DNA of 64,000 nucleotides from Lucifuga dentata (taxonomy: Eukaryota; Chordata; Actinopteri; Ophidiiformes; Bythitidae): NCBI GenBank assembly GCA_014773175.1, contig VXCM01001561.1, positions 167,357 through 231,356 of the forward strand. The letters run 5' to 3'. The notes beneath the pieces were generated by a model. That model was given only the letters and a program-made list of their open reading frames with translations, was not told where the DNA came from and did not search any database. The position numbers and the translations under genes were made by a program. Below, one piece after another: positions 1-14,142 of this stretch (positions are counted from its first letter, which is position 1; each line of letters begins with the position of its first letter).

Positions 1-84
1 GCATGCTATCACGGATTTGATAGCAAGATCCTCGACTTCCCTGTTTTGATATTTATGAATAGTTGCATCAGGGGATTGGAGATT

Positions 85-86
<2 letters not shown>

Positions 87-134
<48 letters not shown>

Positions 135-159
135 TTCCGTGTGTGTGTGTGTGTGTGTG
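87..159. repeat. CT then GT microsatellites
   Basis: A CT run (87-130) followed by a GT run (139-159). Confidence 0.95.
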
Positions 160-1498
160 CTCAGTGAGGGATGGAACAGTGTGTGTCATAAGTAACTGAC
201 CTGGGACTCCCCCATGTTTAATCTGAGAGCAAAACAGAACTCATCTGCAGGCTGAATATTGAGTATGTGAACAGTCTCAACCCCACATCCCAAACACACA
301 CACACACACACACACGCTCATATGCCTATGCCAGCGTCAGGAGAATGGAAGTAATGTTTGCCTTTGGAAAACCCTTTACAAAATGAATAAGAGCCCAGGT
401 CTTCTAATAAACTTCCCCCTGGGATATGAGCTTTGTGTTTCCAATCCTCCTCCACCTGCAAAACTATTTTATGCTCTTCGCTTTGACTTGAACTTTGATC
501 GCAGTCTTGCTGTTGTCTCGAGATATGCTGTCGGTTAACATTCATTCAGTTTGGCTCACTATAAAGGTATTAGTCTCATCACTTTTTCTAAAGTCGCCTC
601 TGGATTCTACAGTGAAGGTAAAAAATATTTGTAATATTAGCTCAGGAAGAGTATTAGGTGATTCCAGGTAAAAAAGCTATTAACCCTTGATGTTCCATTC
701 CTATTTCCTATTAAATGTATATGAATCAGAGAAGAAGATGGAAATAAGCAGGTTTGGAGACACTTAGATTGATGATTTTTTAAAGCTCCATATATTCAAA
801 TATTGTACACCTAGAAATCAGTGAAAGGACAAACAAAATGAGTCTACATGGTTTACCAATGGCTAAATGCAAATTTACGTTACTCTGATTGGACTCTCTT
901 AAGTGAAATTTTAAAAAAGTTAACATGACTGCTGTATAATAAAACTGAACAAAGAGGCTTAAAAATTAGAAAGTCCAGAAATTAAGAATGATGCAATCAT
1001 TATGATCTCTCAGTGAAAAGTGTAGATCATTTTATAATTCAATGCCAAACAACCAAAATCCTCAAATGTTTTATCAAATGGAACTCGCATGGAGCCTACA
1101 GTGAACCTGTAATATTAAAAATGCTGCAAAAATACTGCCTCTAAATATCTATACATGCTTGTCTTTTATCTGCTTACAGTTAAAGGATGAACGCTAGCTG
1201 AAACAGTGTGTCTGGAAAAGAAAAAAGGATGGGGCTGATGGTGATAAATAAAAGACACGACATAAAAAAAAGAAGGAATGAAAGAGGAGATGAACAAAGT
1301 GGCAGAAAGATGACTTCTCATCTCTCCGTCTTGCTCTTTAACTCCCTCTCTCTCCCACACCTCCAATCTGTCTTTCTCCCTGTGATCATTAGGAAGTTTT
1401 AATTAAAGACTAAAGGATTATTCCAGTGGCCTGCAGTCTTTCACCTTTCATCATCATTCCCACTTCTCTCCCCTTTTCCCCATGCTCTGTGGTCCTTC

Positions 1499-1552
<54 letters not shown>

Positions 1553-2110
1553 TGAGTATCTGCAGTGATCAGAGCTTTTTGCCTGTTTTGGCAGCAGATG
1601 TCTTCTGTCTCTAAAATGCAGGTGGTGATTTACTCTCAATAAAAAACATGGAGACAATGCGGAGGCATTAAAACATTCACTTCATATGACCAAGTGTGCA
1701 TTTGCTCAATGTGTATTTTCAGTTGTACCGTATATTTTCATCTTCTTTTATGCTGCAGTAGCCCGTCATAAATATAGCTGCTGCAGAATACCTAAAGATC
1801 CCACAGATGCAGAGGAATTGCTTATTCCATCTCTTTATCTCTATTTCTTATTATCTCATTCAGGTCAGTTCATCTTGTCTACAGCACTAAAATCACATCT
1901 TTTATGTTTCTTTGGTGAAATTCTGATGAATTTAAACTATTTTGAATAAAAGTGACATGTAAAATGGGCATATGATTTTTAGTAAGTTTAATAGACTTCA
2001 TTTCAGAACCAGGAGCTGTCCACGTTAGCTGGATTTTTAAAAATGATACATAAAGTCATTAAGTCCCATTTTAATTATATTCTTTTCTTTCTCTTTAGGG
2101 CTGTGAGTAG
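160..2110. other. Intergenic, no gene seen
   Basis: AT-rich sequence with a CA repeat (293-315) and a long GT repeat (1503-1554). The short open frames are low-complexity or random; nothing is recognisable as a gene or repeat family. Confidence 0.6.
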
Positions 2111-2759
2111 TGCTGGATTCAACAAACCTCAGAACTCAGATTTTTCTGACTTCTTACTTGTAAAAATATGTTGGAACGGCTCTTGAAGTCGGAGCTCCGG
2201 CTGGGAAACTCAGACAAAATGATCTACCCCCCAATTTACCGAGTACGATGCCACTCAACATGGCAGCGCCGTGGAAGCGAGCTTTGTGATGGGAAATGAT
2301 CAGCTAAAAGGCAAATAAAGTATTTTTTCTTGCATGAAATTGAAAGAAAAAGGTCAGAATATATCGCCATGGTAACTATCTATTTTGTATAATAACTGTT
2401 TGCCATTGATACATAAGTGTAAATAATTTCAGAATATTACTTCTCTGCACAAAGTTTAATACCCACTGTGATTAATATCATTATAAAACAACACAACTAA
2501 ACAGTCCTGTAGTCTAACTTTACTTTAGTTAGCATTTATTACGATGTTTAATTAATTTTACAGTATTTATTGGTGTTCAATATGCTTTTTGATTACATTT
2601 GGCTGGAACGGTTTGAGGTTGGAAGTTGGAACTTCCGAACTTCCGACTCTTTCCCGGTCGGAAGTTGGAAAGAGTCGGAAGTTCGGAAGTTTTTCCTGGT
2701 CAGAAGTTGAAACTTCCGACCGGGAAAAATTCGACTTCTGACGTCTGTCGAACGCAGCA
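2111..2759 (+). mobile_element. Non-autonomous DNA element rich in GGAAGTCGGAA motifs, copy 1
   Basis: Reverse-complement relative of the element at 33632-34161. The ends are a decayed TGCTGGATTC and an intact GAACGCAGCA. The right subterminal part is an array of inverted CTTCCGAC/GTCGGAAG motifs (2625-2745). The middle is AT-rich and non-coding. The class is undetermined. Confidence 0.65.
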
Positions 2760-4454
2760 TTGGTCCTGCTTTCATCTGGAGTTTCCATGTTTTTATGGTT
2801 TCATCTGGGTACTCACTATGGCTGCCCACTGTCACTAATAGTATGGTCAAAGCAGAAGACAAATTTCAAATTTCCTCTAATGTATGGAGATTTGGGAGAA
2901 ATTTAACAAATATGTATTAATAAACCAAGAATAAAACTTATCTTGGATTGTTCAGCCTTAATGTGTGCCCTTCTAGTTTTGCTTCTGACACAAATCTCCT
3001 TTGATGAAATGCTGATGAATTAATGAAACTGATATGCATTGTTAAAGTAAATGGCATGGTTTTATTATTTCATATGTTATTTAAGTTGATTAGACTTAAT
3101 TTCAGCACCAGGAGCTGTCCACAGGTGGCCTAATATGTAGGTGAAGCATTGCACAGATAATGCACTCCGCGTGTCAATTGTTAAATGGCAATACAAGGCA
3201 ATTTTCATTGAGATTTAAATGAACATCATATTGTTTTATTTAATATAACCATTACAATTAACTGTGAGTTTGACCTTTTTGCCTTCCAAATTTCTCAATA
3301 GGCCTCCATTCTCTGTCTCTGTGAATGATCACAGACCAACTTGAACCATCAGAAAATAAACCATGTTCTTTTATACATCCATTAAAACTGCAACAAAAAG
3401 GAGATAGGATCAGTTACAGCTGTGTTTGCTATTGAAGTTGTTGGTGAGAAGCTTTGTGTAACAAGCAGCTGATCAAAATCTGATACTGATGTGGCTTCCA
3501 ATGTAGAAATACAAATCTCTAATTCAAATCTTACATCCAAAAAGCTCATTTTTGAATTCAAAACAACACTTTTACACCATTAACTTGTAGCATCCTATCA
3601 ATGGTTGTAGCACTAGCTCAACAGCAATAGATACAACCAGTCTGACAGAGCTGGAGTCTCACATGCAGCATTTCTACTGATATCTCGTCTGTAGTTAATG
3701 GAACTGAAGCAGTAAACTACCTCAAACTACTCACTAAAGCTCGTTTCATGGAGACATTTGCATGATTGCTTCACCTATTTTATCATTAGTTTCTGTAATC
3801 AAAAAATTCTTTGTCAGCAAATCGAATCATCTGTAAGAACTAGCAGCCATTACAGGATCACCTGTAACTTCCAGAAGATCATGCTTGGCACCAGAAAAGT
3901 GCCAAAAATGATTGAAAAAGTTAAAGATAAAGAACAAGAAAGAACTGAAAGAATTTGATGATATTTGTAGGTGACTATGGCAAATCCGCCCAATACTGTA
4001 TGACTGTAAATTGATGATTTTGAAGTTTCCTAAACAGAGCAGAATATCACAGGTACGGGATTTACTTTACCAGAAAGACGGACATATTTTTTCTCATTTG
4101 AACATCATGTCTTTCTACACCATCAGTATGAATACAGAAAGACAGCTATGGTTTCTGAGAGTAGGTTTAGCAGCCGTACGGAGGCTTTGTGGAATTGTGT
4201 TGAAGGTGTATAGAAGCTGTGTACAGAAGCTGTCAACTGTATGACAGTGATCCCAACGGCACACACACACCCCAGGGAGTGGACACACACTCCGCTAAAT
4301 ACACCTGAGATTCCCTCAGCACAAACAAATAAACTTGACTCTATATGACACGTGTTAAAACACAAACACACAAACATTACGGACATTCTGACACCAACAC
4401 ACACACATGCATTACTGCACTTGTGAGGACTTTCACCTGAATAACATCAAATAC
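2760..4454. other. Intergenic, no gene seen
   Basis: AT-rich unique-looking sequence with no recognisable family, promoter or coding signal. Confidence 0.55.
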
Positions 4455-4953
4455 TTAAAGGACCATACCAGTGGTTTTGCAGGTTTAAGCCCAATATATA
4501 TATTACCCATATACACGTTACATTACTGGCAACCATTTCCTTAAACATAAAACAATATTTTAGTTTTCCCTGTTATTTTGCCAGATCCCCTAGTCTTTCA
4601 AAATGAAATGATCAGGTAATACACCCACCTTAAGATTCAATGTGTCACCTGCTGGCATGTATGTCCGAATGTAGGAGGGATGATTTAATTTCTCCATAAA
4701 AGCCATTTTCTTTCATGCAGCTTCATATTGAACTGGTTAAAAAAAAAGTTAGTTTGAAAAAAATAAATAAATTACACACATCATGTTTTCTGTGATGATT
4801 TCCTATGTCAAACACATTTCAAGTCTCTACAAGTTTATTTTTTAACTTATGCAATGAACTGAAACCAATGGCAGTGTGGAAGGTAAGAAAAGCAATTCCC
4901 ATAGCATGTATATTTTGGGCTCAAACATGCAAAATTACTGGTATGATCCTTTA
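4455..4953 (+). mobile_element. TTAA MITE, subfamily B (diverged)
   Basis: Starts TTAAAGGACCATACCAGTGG and ends near GGTATGATCCTTTA. Subfamily B has CAGTGGTTTTGCATG in place of CACCCATTTTGCATG and GAGCCCAATA in place of GAGCCTAATA. Its copies are more decayed than those of subfamily A, so it is probably older. Confidence 0.75.
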
Positions 4954-6799
4954 TAATCCAAACTGCAACTTTAACCTTAATCTGAAATTGTTATCCCAAT
5001 GTAACCTCTAATAAAAGGGAGGACAAATATTATGTCCTCACTTTGGAGGACACGCACATGAACACACATGAACACACACTTTAATCCCTCATCGTGTCAT
5101 ATCAGCTGTCCTAAAAAAAAAAAAGTAGTTTATTTTTGTCAAAATCCCAAAGCTCCCAACCATACCATCTATCTTGAACTTCCATCCTCCATCAATTACA
5201 CCATCTACAGCATCAGAGGACAACTATAGCACACACCTTAAAAAGTCCTGGCCTCTCTGCTTTGTTTCTCCCTGCAAAAAGAGGACAGAAAGAAAACAGA
5301 GAACAATAGGACAAAGAGAAATGGGGAAATATAAGTGGGGTGGAGGTGGAGGCTTTGTGTGTTGTTAAGTGCTCCCATGGGTGTGTAGTTGGTATGGCAA
5401 GGTGTCGCAACCCAGCATCACTTAGCCTATGCGAGATTGAAGGTTATATTTAACATTTTATCATATCAGACAGCAAAGATCAAGTGATGTGAAATGTAGC
5501 ATCTGTCAAAACTTCAGCGTCACTTTGTCTTTTATGGACCAGCACTAATTTATGCTGTTCCCTAAATATAGAAATGAGTTGTCACCACTTCGCCACTCAA
5601 ACAGGTGCTCGGGTGACAATTTGGCAACACTATTTGATTTGAGCATGTGACCTTCATCAGGATTTTTACAGGATGAGGAAAAGTGCAGCATTTAAATAAA
5701 TCATAAAATTTAACTCCTTATCAAGTCAGTTAGGACTTGAGTATGCTGTGCTTCCAACATGTGAATCTAAATAATAAATAATAATAAAAGCCAGCAAACA
5801 AACAATGAACACAATCAACTTAACAGTCGCAAAATACAGTAACAAATAAAAATGCAAGTATCAAAAATCTAAAAAAAGATTGTGATTACTTTTTAATTGA
5901 ATAACTTTAAAAAGCATGTAAGGTTAAATCATTTATTTCCAAATGCTGCAAAGATTATAAATCTATTAAAGCTTCTCTATGTTTAAATTAGTATCAGAAG
6001 TCAAAGATGGAATTCTAGACTTTCAGTAGAACACATGAATCAAACAGTAATAATATGATTAAGACTCAAATGAAACAAGGCAAATCTCAGTTAAACAGCT
6101 TTTGACCTTAATACTGATTCCAATGCATTATATATTATCTTGTTAACAGTGCAATGTAACAGTTAAAAATACAATATAAAAGTTTAAAATACTTAAAGTT
6201 TAATCAGTGAGATCATACATTCTTTTTCTTCTTTTGTCTCGTCAAGTCAAGGCAGCTTGATATTGCATAAACTGTCATAAAGGGCCATCAGGCCCTGACA
6301 TCAATGGTTCTTAATCCAGACCAGCAGGACCATCCGTGTCTGGTGCTCAGCATTTGGTGCTCTGGTGTTTGTGCGGCAAATTCTCCAGAAATTATTCACC
6401 AAACTGTGGCAAGCATATGAAAAAGTTCTCAGGACTTTAGATTGAATCACTGTTATGTTACATCAATTGGCAATTGGGAGCATCCAAACTGGAACTTATT
6501 TACATGAAAATGCCAATCTCTTTTTATGCTTGTGGTACAGTGGCTGTACTATGTGTGTGTGTGAATCTGTGTGTGCATTTGTGAGAAAGTGAGACGCTGC
6601 ATCTATTTGTCTGCGTCTGTGTGCGTTTCAGTATGCACGCATGAGTTTCATGTCTCCACACATCATTGCCCCTTACACACGAACACACACTTCCATGGCC
6701 AGGAGGTGTTTGTTTCTCTTTTAAATGGGCGACACGCCATATGTGTGGTCATTAGTCTAAAGACCGTCCTTCAGCCGCACCAGAGGACAATGTGTCAAT
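4954..6799. other. Intergenic, no gene seen
   Basis: AT-rich sequence. The part after about 6540 has GT-rich stretches. No gene or recognised repeat. Confidence 0.55.
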
Positions 6800-7145
6800 G
6801 AGTAGATTAACTAGCCACTGGTGTTCCCCGGCTTTACTAAAGGACCTTGAATTATAGCAACTTTCACTTTGTTTCACTCTCATCTGTTTTATGGAAAATA
6901 TCACACAAATCATAAATGCCAAGACAAATGTGTGGCTTAAAGGGGAAATACCCGAGCATTTGTTTCGAACATGCGACCGAGGAAAATGATGATGTTGCCG
7001 TGACGTGTTATTGCCAGAAAGAGAGAATAATTGGAAACGGCATTCATGGAACACAAGATCAATTTGTATGTTTGCCTTAACTCGTGTCGTGGTTCAAACG
7101 CAGAGCAAGGCATTGCTCTTTGCTCCACTTAAGGTTTTTAACCCC
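6800..7145. other. Candidate conserved non-coding element
   Basis: Unique, microsatellite-free block with varied composition (TGATGATGTTGCCGTGACGTG, CATGCGACCGAGGAAAATGA regions) between CA-rich flanks. Open frames on the minus strand have no protein-like character. Conservation is inferred, not measured. Confidence 0.33.
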
Positions 7146-7619
7146 TATTAGACTGAGACCCGGCTGACACCGTGTCCTACTGTAGCTACAGTAAATTGCC
7201 AATTTGGAACCTTATATGTGTCCCATTCCTCTCTGTGTCTATTATGGAACGGTCATTGTTTCGGTGCCTTTTCTCAGACAGGGCTGCTGTCAATGGCTAA
7301 ACACACACACAGATGCACATACACACGCGCACACACATACAAGGATGCATATATAAAACACACACAGTGAAATTGTGCAGTCATGTGTATCTGTTTGAAG
7401 CCCAAGAAATAAGAAATCTTTTTAAAAATGCACAAATATAGACTCACATATGTGTGTGTATAAACACATAAAAATATACATGCACACATAAGCAGGCATT
7501 TGCACTCACAGGGAAAAAATCATAAGTCCCAATGCACACATATACAACTGTATAGGTGAAAACACAAAGTTCACTGCAACACAACCTCTCTCTCTCTCAC
7601 ACAAACACACCACCACACA

Positions 7620-7855
7620 TAACCAAGCAGGATGTGATATCCAGAAGACACGGGGCCTTACCTGAGCCCTGCTAGCCCTGGGCCTGTCACTGTGTATGGA
7701 CCGACCCATTTATCATGTAATCTGGTGGGGAGAATGGACGGGGCACTATCAGCAATCTGCTATTGATCCATGCCTGGGGCCCCTGCTATTGTTCATCTGT
7801 AGCCCCCGACTGGCACCCAGCATTAATGAAAGAAACTAAACAATGCATAGCAATC
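7620..7855. other. Candidate conserved non-coding element
   Basis: Balanced, non-repetitive block containing CCATTTATCATGTAATCTG and CAGCATTAATGAAAG homeodomain-like cores, ending at a polymorphic-looking CT/GT-rich zone. Inference from character only. Confidence 0.35.
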
Positions 7856-8379
7856 AGACACCCCCAAATCACCCTTTCTTCCCTCTCTCAGTCTTCAGCG
7901 AAATAAGACAGGAGGTGTGCGTGTGTGTGTGTGGGGGGGGAAGAGAAGTCGCAGAAAAAAGCAGACAGAAAGAAAAGTTTTTTTGAGTTGCGGAGAAAAC
8001 TTTTATTATGTTTCCCTTTGAAAAGGTGTGAGCGGGGGGAGAAAAACACATTTATCATGTCAGAGAAGGCTCATATCATCCCTGACCCTGAGCGCCAGAC
8101 GACGGCGTTGATATCGAAGTCGCCTATTGAATAATGCTCAACACCATCCTCTGCTTAGGAAATAGAGACGTATGGTAAGTCGCTGCGACTGAGGGCCACA
8201 AAGACTCCCTCAGCAGTTAGATTTTTACACATTTAAGAAAATACTGATAAAGTTATGGTCATTAAAGTCAATGAGACGACTAGGTTTGCAGACTTGGCAG
8301 GAGTCAAGGAATATATATTTATTCCTTTAGCATGGGAATTCTGGTGGAAGAAGCCTTAAAAAGACCACTATGGATTAGA

Positions 8380-8745
8380 TTATAATGGGTGACAATTAGA
8401 AGGTCTTGGGAAATTCTTTTCTCCTTGAGGCCCATTTACTCCTGATAGACTTTAATTTCTAATTTTCTCTTATTGACTCCAGGCAAGGAGCGAGAAGTTA
8501 CAGCTGCACCAAAATGATAACAAGATCAATTTCACACTTCCTCATATTTAAGATTCTCCATCAAAGAACCACAAGACGTCAGATATTTTGTCCTTTTGAA
8601 TGAATAAAAAGATGTTGCACCTGCAAGATATAAAAGTGGACCTGATCTGGACCAATCAGGGTTCAGTGTGTGGGAATCTGGGCCATTTTCCAGAGCTCCA
8701 GTTTCCAGGCAGAGGAGACGCTGATTTATCCATGGAGGCTGTATT
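8380..8745. other. Candidate conserved non-coding element
   Basis: Unique block with TTTAATTTCTAATTTTC, a TTATTGA motif and ATGATAACAAGATCAATTTC. No microsatellite and no coding signal. Inference. Confidence 0.32.
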
Positions 8746-9183
8746 GTCATTTTGCACTAGGAAGAATGCCAGAAAGTAAAGCAGAGGACCCACAGGACTT
8801 TACTTCAGCTGTTGCCCCTGTCATGTTAGTGTAAATGTAGTAACAGGGCACCAAAATATACTTATATATACACACAGGTACTGAAATGCAATGATGGCAG
8901 GACAAGTGTATGTCACAATGCATATACACACAGCGTTTAACCAGAGAAAGTTCACATTTGATACACACAATGGTTTTTGTATATATTTTTGTACATATTC
9001 AGTGTGTGGCTGTGTGTGTTAGGAGAGAATATATGGGAATATATGGAAACATGGTGAATGAGTGAGAGAAACGTTGAATGGTATGAGAGTTTTTGTGTTT
9101 GTGTGTGTGTCTGTATCTGTGTGTGAAGGACAGAATATATGTAGATAGTCAAAATGAGAGAGAGAGAGAGAAAGAGAGAGAGC

Positions 9184-9252
<69 letters not shown>

Positions 9253-9853
9253 TTTGGACCATCCAATACCTTTTTAAATAAGAAATTATGTAAAATCATC
9301 TCATTTATTTTATATTTCAGACTCATTTATAAAGATTTAGAAACAGTCACAGATTTAAAAAAAAACCTCGACAATAGCATCTTACATCCATGTTTACGGT
9401 GCAATATTTATCTCAAAGTTTTGTCAATGTAAGAAACTATCATCTTCATGAACAACTTCTGGTATTTTTAATGTATAATGTTTAATTCAATGTATATCTG
9501 GAAGTTTCAATGTACAATATAACTTTGCCTGACTGATCGAACATAAAAAAAAACTTCACTGTGTATGAGAAAGTTCTCTCTCTCTCTCCTCCCCCCCCCC
9601 CCTCATAAAGCAGTGTGATTGCCCATAGCATCACCATCTGCCAGTTAACATGAGGTGAAACACTAAGCACTCTAGTGGGATGAATGAGCGACAGGAGTAT
9701 GAATAGTTTGTGTTTTTGTGCGTGCGTGTGTGTGCACGGGTGTACACAGACACCCACCCACTCACACACACATCTATGCTCATTGTTAAATCTGGCGTAA
9801 ACAGCTCAGACTTTTCAATCCTCATATGACAGTCTCCCTGAGACAGATGGAGG

Positions 9854-9910
<57 letters not shown>
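8746..9910. repeat. Microsatellite-rich segment (GA runs)
   Basis: Two long GA tracts (9156-9249 and 9855-9910), GT/CA-rich stretches near 9000-9130 and 9715-9770, and a C run at 9589-9602. No gene. Confidence 0.85.
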
Positions 9911-11179
9911 TTGGTAAGTCAGGTAAAGTCAGGAACACAATAAAAGCTCACAAGCCCAATTAAAGCCGTGATTGGACCATGGTGACTAATTTTCGAGTCA
10001 CCATGGAGTCTGAACTGCTCTGTGTAAAAGCACGAGACAGTTAGACGATGCTTAAGCATTCAGATCTCTTCCCTCCCAGCTGAGCATCAAACTGGTCCAA
10101 ACTGGAAAAGCCGAAAGGTAATTGAAAGGTAGCTTGAACTGGATCCAGTTTGCCTGTTTAACTGTGAGTAAATATGTGATTTACGACTTTAAATGCATTT
10201 CTGGCTTCAGTCAGAAAGACAAACTTCCTAAACATCAGGCACAAAACCTTGAAATCTTTTGAGGTTTTCAGGTACTTTACCTCCATTTATCATAGGAGTC
10301 TGACTTTAAGTGCTGGGCCATAGTTCCTGAGGTCAGGTATTTCCTCTACTCAACCAGATTCACATTAAAACCAGGCCCAGGTGGAGGGGTGGCAGGTGGT
10401 TTGGGGAAACTGATGTTAGACTCACATTCTAAAAAGCAGAAAAGTGATATCTCAAATATAGGTTTTCATGGGTCCAGCAGCTCCTCGGAGTCCAAGTTCT
10501 ATTCAGTCTAATTTGGTCGGGTAGAGCCCTGCACTACTGCCACAGGTCTCGGGTCTCGGCCGATAGGGAGCGGACTTCCTACATGTCAGGTTTGGGTAGA
10601 TTTTCCATGGGTCTGTTCCTGATAAAGTCAAAAAAATCTTGAAAGATTTTCAAAGAATGTTCCTCCAGTTTGACATAAATAACCTCTTTTAATATCTTTA
10701 TCCATCTGTCCTCTCTGTCACAGATATGGACATTTTGGTCCTCCTCCTTTTCCCCACTAGCATGAAATGAGGAAGGCTTTTGGATGAATGGTGGAATGTT
10801 TTTAAGCTAAACAATTTGGTCTGGTGATTGCACTTAACCTAAGAGAAAATCCTTCATGATCAGATTTTCATTCGTACCAAATACCACAAACTAAGGATGG
10901 GAATTTAATTTAATGTTACTGGTGTTTAAACTGTTCAGTAATTTGTCTAATCTTTACCGTTCTTTAGAATGGAATCAGGTGCTCTGAAGGTACGTTTATG
11001 TTGTGAGATAGATCCTGGCTTTTTGTTCTTAAGGTTTAGAGTTGACCAGTTAAACTTTTTGTGTTAACTAACTTTTTTGGTATTTTAATATTTTTAGGAT
11101 CACTTTTTATTATTTATTGGATTTTTAATCTGTAAGTTATTGGATATTTCATTCTGATATTGTTTTATTCTGAATTTTT
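9911..11179. other. Intergenic, no gene seen
   Basis: Mixed unique sequence; nothing recognisable. Confidence 0.5.
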
Positions 11180-11761
11180 TTAAAAGGACCATACCACCCA
11201 TTTTGCACGTTTGAGTGTAATATATTAAATTTTCATACGTTATGTTACTGACAATCATTTCCCAAAGGATAAAATCATATTTCAGCTTTCCTGATATTTT
11301 GCTAAATCTCTTAATCTTTCAAAATCAAATATTCAAGCGATACACCCACCTTAAAAATCCATGTTTCTCCTGCTAATAGTTACACAGCCTTATGAAGTCA
11401 TGGTCCTTTAAATTTTTCCATAAATGCAGGTCTTCTTTTGGCACTATATTCCCTGGTGGAGGCATACATTCACTCAGTGCTTTTTATTGCGCTTAAATGC
11501 AAAAATTACGTTACTTCTAAAAAAAACCTGAATACACGTCTTGTTGGTGATGATGGATTACCTATCCCAAGAACATTTACAGTATCAACAAGTTGATTTT
11601 AATAGCAGAATGAACTGAAACCAATGGAGGTCTGGAAGGTAGGAAAAACATTTTTAATTCACTGTTCCAGTAGTATGCTTTGGGAAATGATTGACAGTAA
11701 CCTTATGTGTATGAAAACTGATTAAGCTCAAACATGCAAAATGGGTGGTATGGTCCTTTAA
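11180..11761 (+). mobile_element. TTAA MITE, subfamily A
   Basis: Starts TTAAAAGGACCATACC and ends GGTATGGTCCTTTAA. Arms of about 90 bases are inverted repeats of each other and could fold into a long hairpin. There is no coding capacity. The internal body includes a segment beginning GTTGGTGATGATGGATTACC, shared by all copies. Confidence 0.88.
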
Positions 11762-12321
11762 TTGTTGCTATAGGGAGTGTCTTCATCTTTTTGATCTTTC
11801 GGTTGTCCTGTATGTTTTTGTATTGTTTGTTATGTTTTATGTCTGATTGGTTAACTAAATGTTAGAATACTGGGCAAAGTAAATTTCCTTTTAGGACATT
11901 TAATAAACCTTGAACCTTGAACCTTAGAGTCCTGGGGCCATTTGGTCAACAGACGAGAAAGTCAGTCAGACAAAAATATAACAGACACTTTGTCAGACAT
12001 TAATATATTCATGCAGTCAGATCCTAAGTCAGACAGTAGCAGACAATTAGCCAGTCAGCAGGTAAGTCAGACAGACGTGTATCCTCCTCCGACAGCTCCA
12101 GGAGGAAGGGGTTGTGGGAGAGGCAGCAGCCAGGAGATACGCTTTCACATAGGGCTGCTGTCGTGTAATTCCCCTCAAATGCAGCATGGCTCTGGTTCTC
12201 AGCTCAGCCCTGATCTGCACATCCTCTCCTGAGACTCAGCTGTCACAAGCCAACTCTGCCACCTCTCTGAACAGACACACACAGAAAGGTGCTTAAGCAT
12301 TTGTGTGCATGTGTGTCAAGC

Positions 12322-12390
<69 letters not shown>

Positions 12391-12766
12391 AGAGCCATGT
12401 GTGTCATTTTCCATGAGAAGCTCAGACAGACTGAGGCTAAAGCCAGACAAGTTCCTAGAGGGAGAGAGGATCAAGGCACTGCAAGTTCTGCTCAGATCTG
12501 TGTGTATATACAGTGTATACAATTGTGTGTTGATTCTGTGTGTGTGTGTGTGTGTGTGTGCAACAAGTTATTTTATTGAGCCTTACAGTTTCTTTTCCTC
12601 AAAAATCTTAATCCAGGGACATTCGACATGCTTCACATTCATGCATGTTCAACTGCAGCATTCACGTTAATATGTCTGAATTTTTTAATTTTTTTTTTTT
12701 ATTTCTAATGAAAATAATCTTATCAAGCACCATATGCATTACATCATTAGACTTTCAAAATTTCTC
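11762..12766. other. Intergenic with GA and GT microsatellites
   Basis: A GA tract (12322-12387) and a GT tract (12538-12560), with CAGTCAGACA-type short repeats near 11955-12070. Open frames here are low-complexity. Confidence 0.65.
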
Positions 12767-13160
12767 AATTTTAGCGTTTAAGCGCAATAAAAAGCACAGA
12801 GTGAATGTATGCCTCCAACCAGGGAATATAGTCCCAAAAGAAGACCTGCATTTATCAAAAAATTTAAAGGACCGTGACTTCATAAGGCTGCGTAACTATT
12901 AGCAGGAGAAACATGGATTTTTAAGGTGTGTCTGTATGTGTGTAAATATTTGATTTTGAAAGAATAAGAGATTTTGCAAAATATAGGAAAGCTGAAATAC
13001 AGTTTTATCCTTTGGGAAATGACTGTCAGTAACGTAACATGTATGAAAATTNGAAAGCTGAAATACAGTTTTATCCTTTGGGAAATGACTGTCAGTAACG
13101 TAACATGTATGAAAATTGTATTAGGCTCAAACATGCCAAATGGGTGGTATGGTCCTTTAA
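12767..13160 (-). mobile_element. TTAA MITE, subfamily A, truncated, with assembly duplication
   Basis: The right end is intact (GGTATGGTCCTTTAA). The left arm is missing and the body begins near AATTTTAGCGTTTAAG. A 65-bp segment (12987-13051) is repeated exactly at 13053-13117 around an N, so the true copy is shorter. Confidence 0.82.
12987..13117. other. Exact 65-bp duplication around single N (13052)
   Basis: 12987-13051 equals 13053-13117. Assembly artefact inside a TTAA MITE. Confidence 0.88.
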
Positions 13161-14142
13161 AGACTCAGCTGACTCTTAAAGTGGACATATTATGCTTTCT
13201 GTTCTTCTGCTTCATTTATATTGTGTAATAGAATGGCGTGTATGTGTTGACCATTGTCAGAGTTCCAAAACACAAATTCCATGCATTCACCAAGACAAAC
13301 CTGTGAGTCCTGAACTGCCCTGAATGCTTTATTTATGATTCACGCCTTACATAACATGTTAATGTCAACATGTAATCACAGTACACAATTTACCTGCCTA
13401 AACACTTGCTCAAGGGGCACATTAAGTACCGGTAGTTAATGGTCTAGAATTACTCCTTCTTTCGCTATTCATATTTATTCTATTATTTACCTCACTGTTA
13501 CCAAAAACCAGCAACCTGCAGCGCTCTAGCATGCAGAGAAAAAACCTGAGACACACAGGTCATACAGATGGAACCTACACAACTATCAGTGCTGCAGCTC
13601 ATGGCATCAGAGAGCCATTTCCTCTCCCATCAGCCTCTGCTGCTGCAAGGGTGGAAGAGTTGCTTTAAATCCTACATCACCTTCCATTGTCTAGTCTATC
13701 ACTAACACTTAGGATCGCATCCCCATTCCCCATTCCCCTTACCGTGCCCCATTCTCTGTCTGCTTACAACACGACCATGTCCTCTTATCCCGCAATGATG
13801 AGACTTCTTCCAGCGCTCCATGCTGATGCAAGGAGGCACGTCAACATGTATACACCCTGTGGAAATGTAAAATACAAGACACAGGAAAATTGAATGTGGA
13901 TACAACAGACATGTGCATAAATGCATGCAGACAGAGGCACGTTCACGGTCACAAAATTCCATTTATGGACAGAAGCACTTGTGTGTTTGAAGAGGGAATG
14001 ACAGAAACAGCATGTACTAAAGGATTTAAAAGTAATAATCCTTTCATGTAAAAATATGTCAGATTTCTGACAGTCACATAATTAGACATTACAATTTGGT
14101 AAGACTCAATCTTTCTAAGCAAATTGTAAGTTTTTCAGGTCT
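13161..14142. other. Intergenic, no gene seen
   Basis: Unique-looking sequence without a recognisable gene or repeat family. Confidence 0.5.

Noticed and set aside
9154..9432. Arg-Glu repeat open frames
   Set aside because: Translation of a GA microsatellite.
12987..13117. Direct repeats around a spacer, CRISPR-like or tandem duplication
   Set aside because: Only two copies, always around a single N, in a vertebrate genome; explained by assembly.
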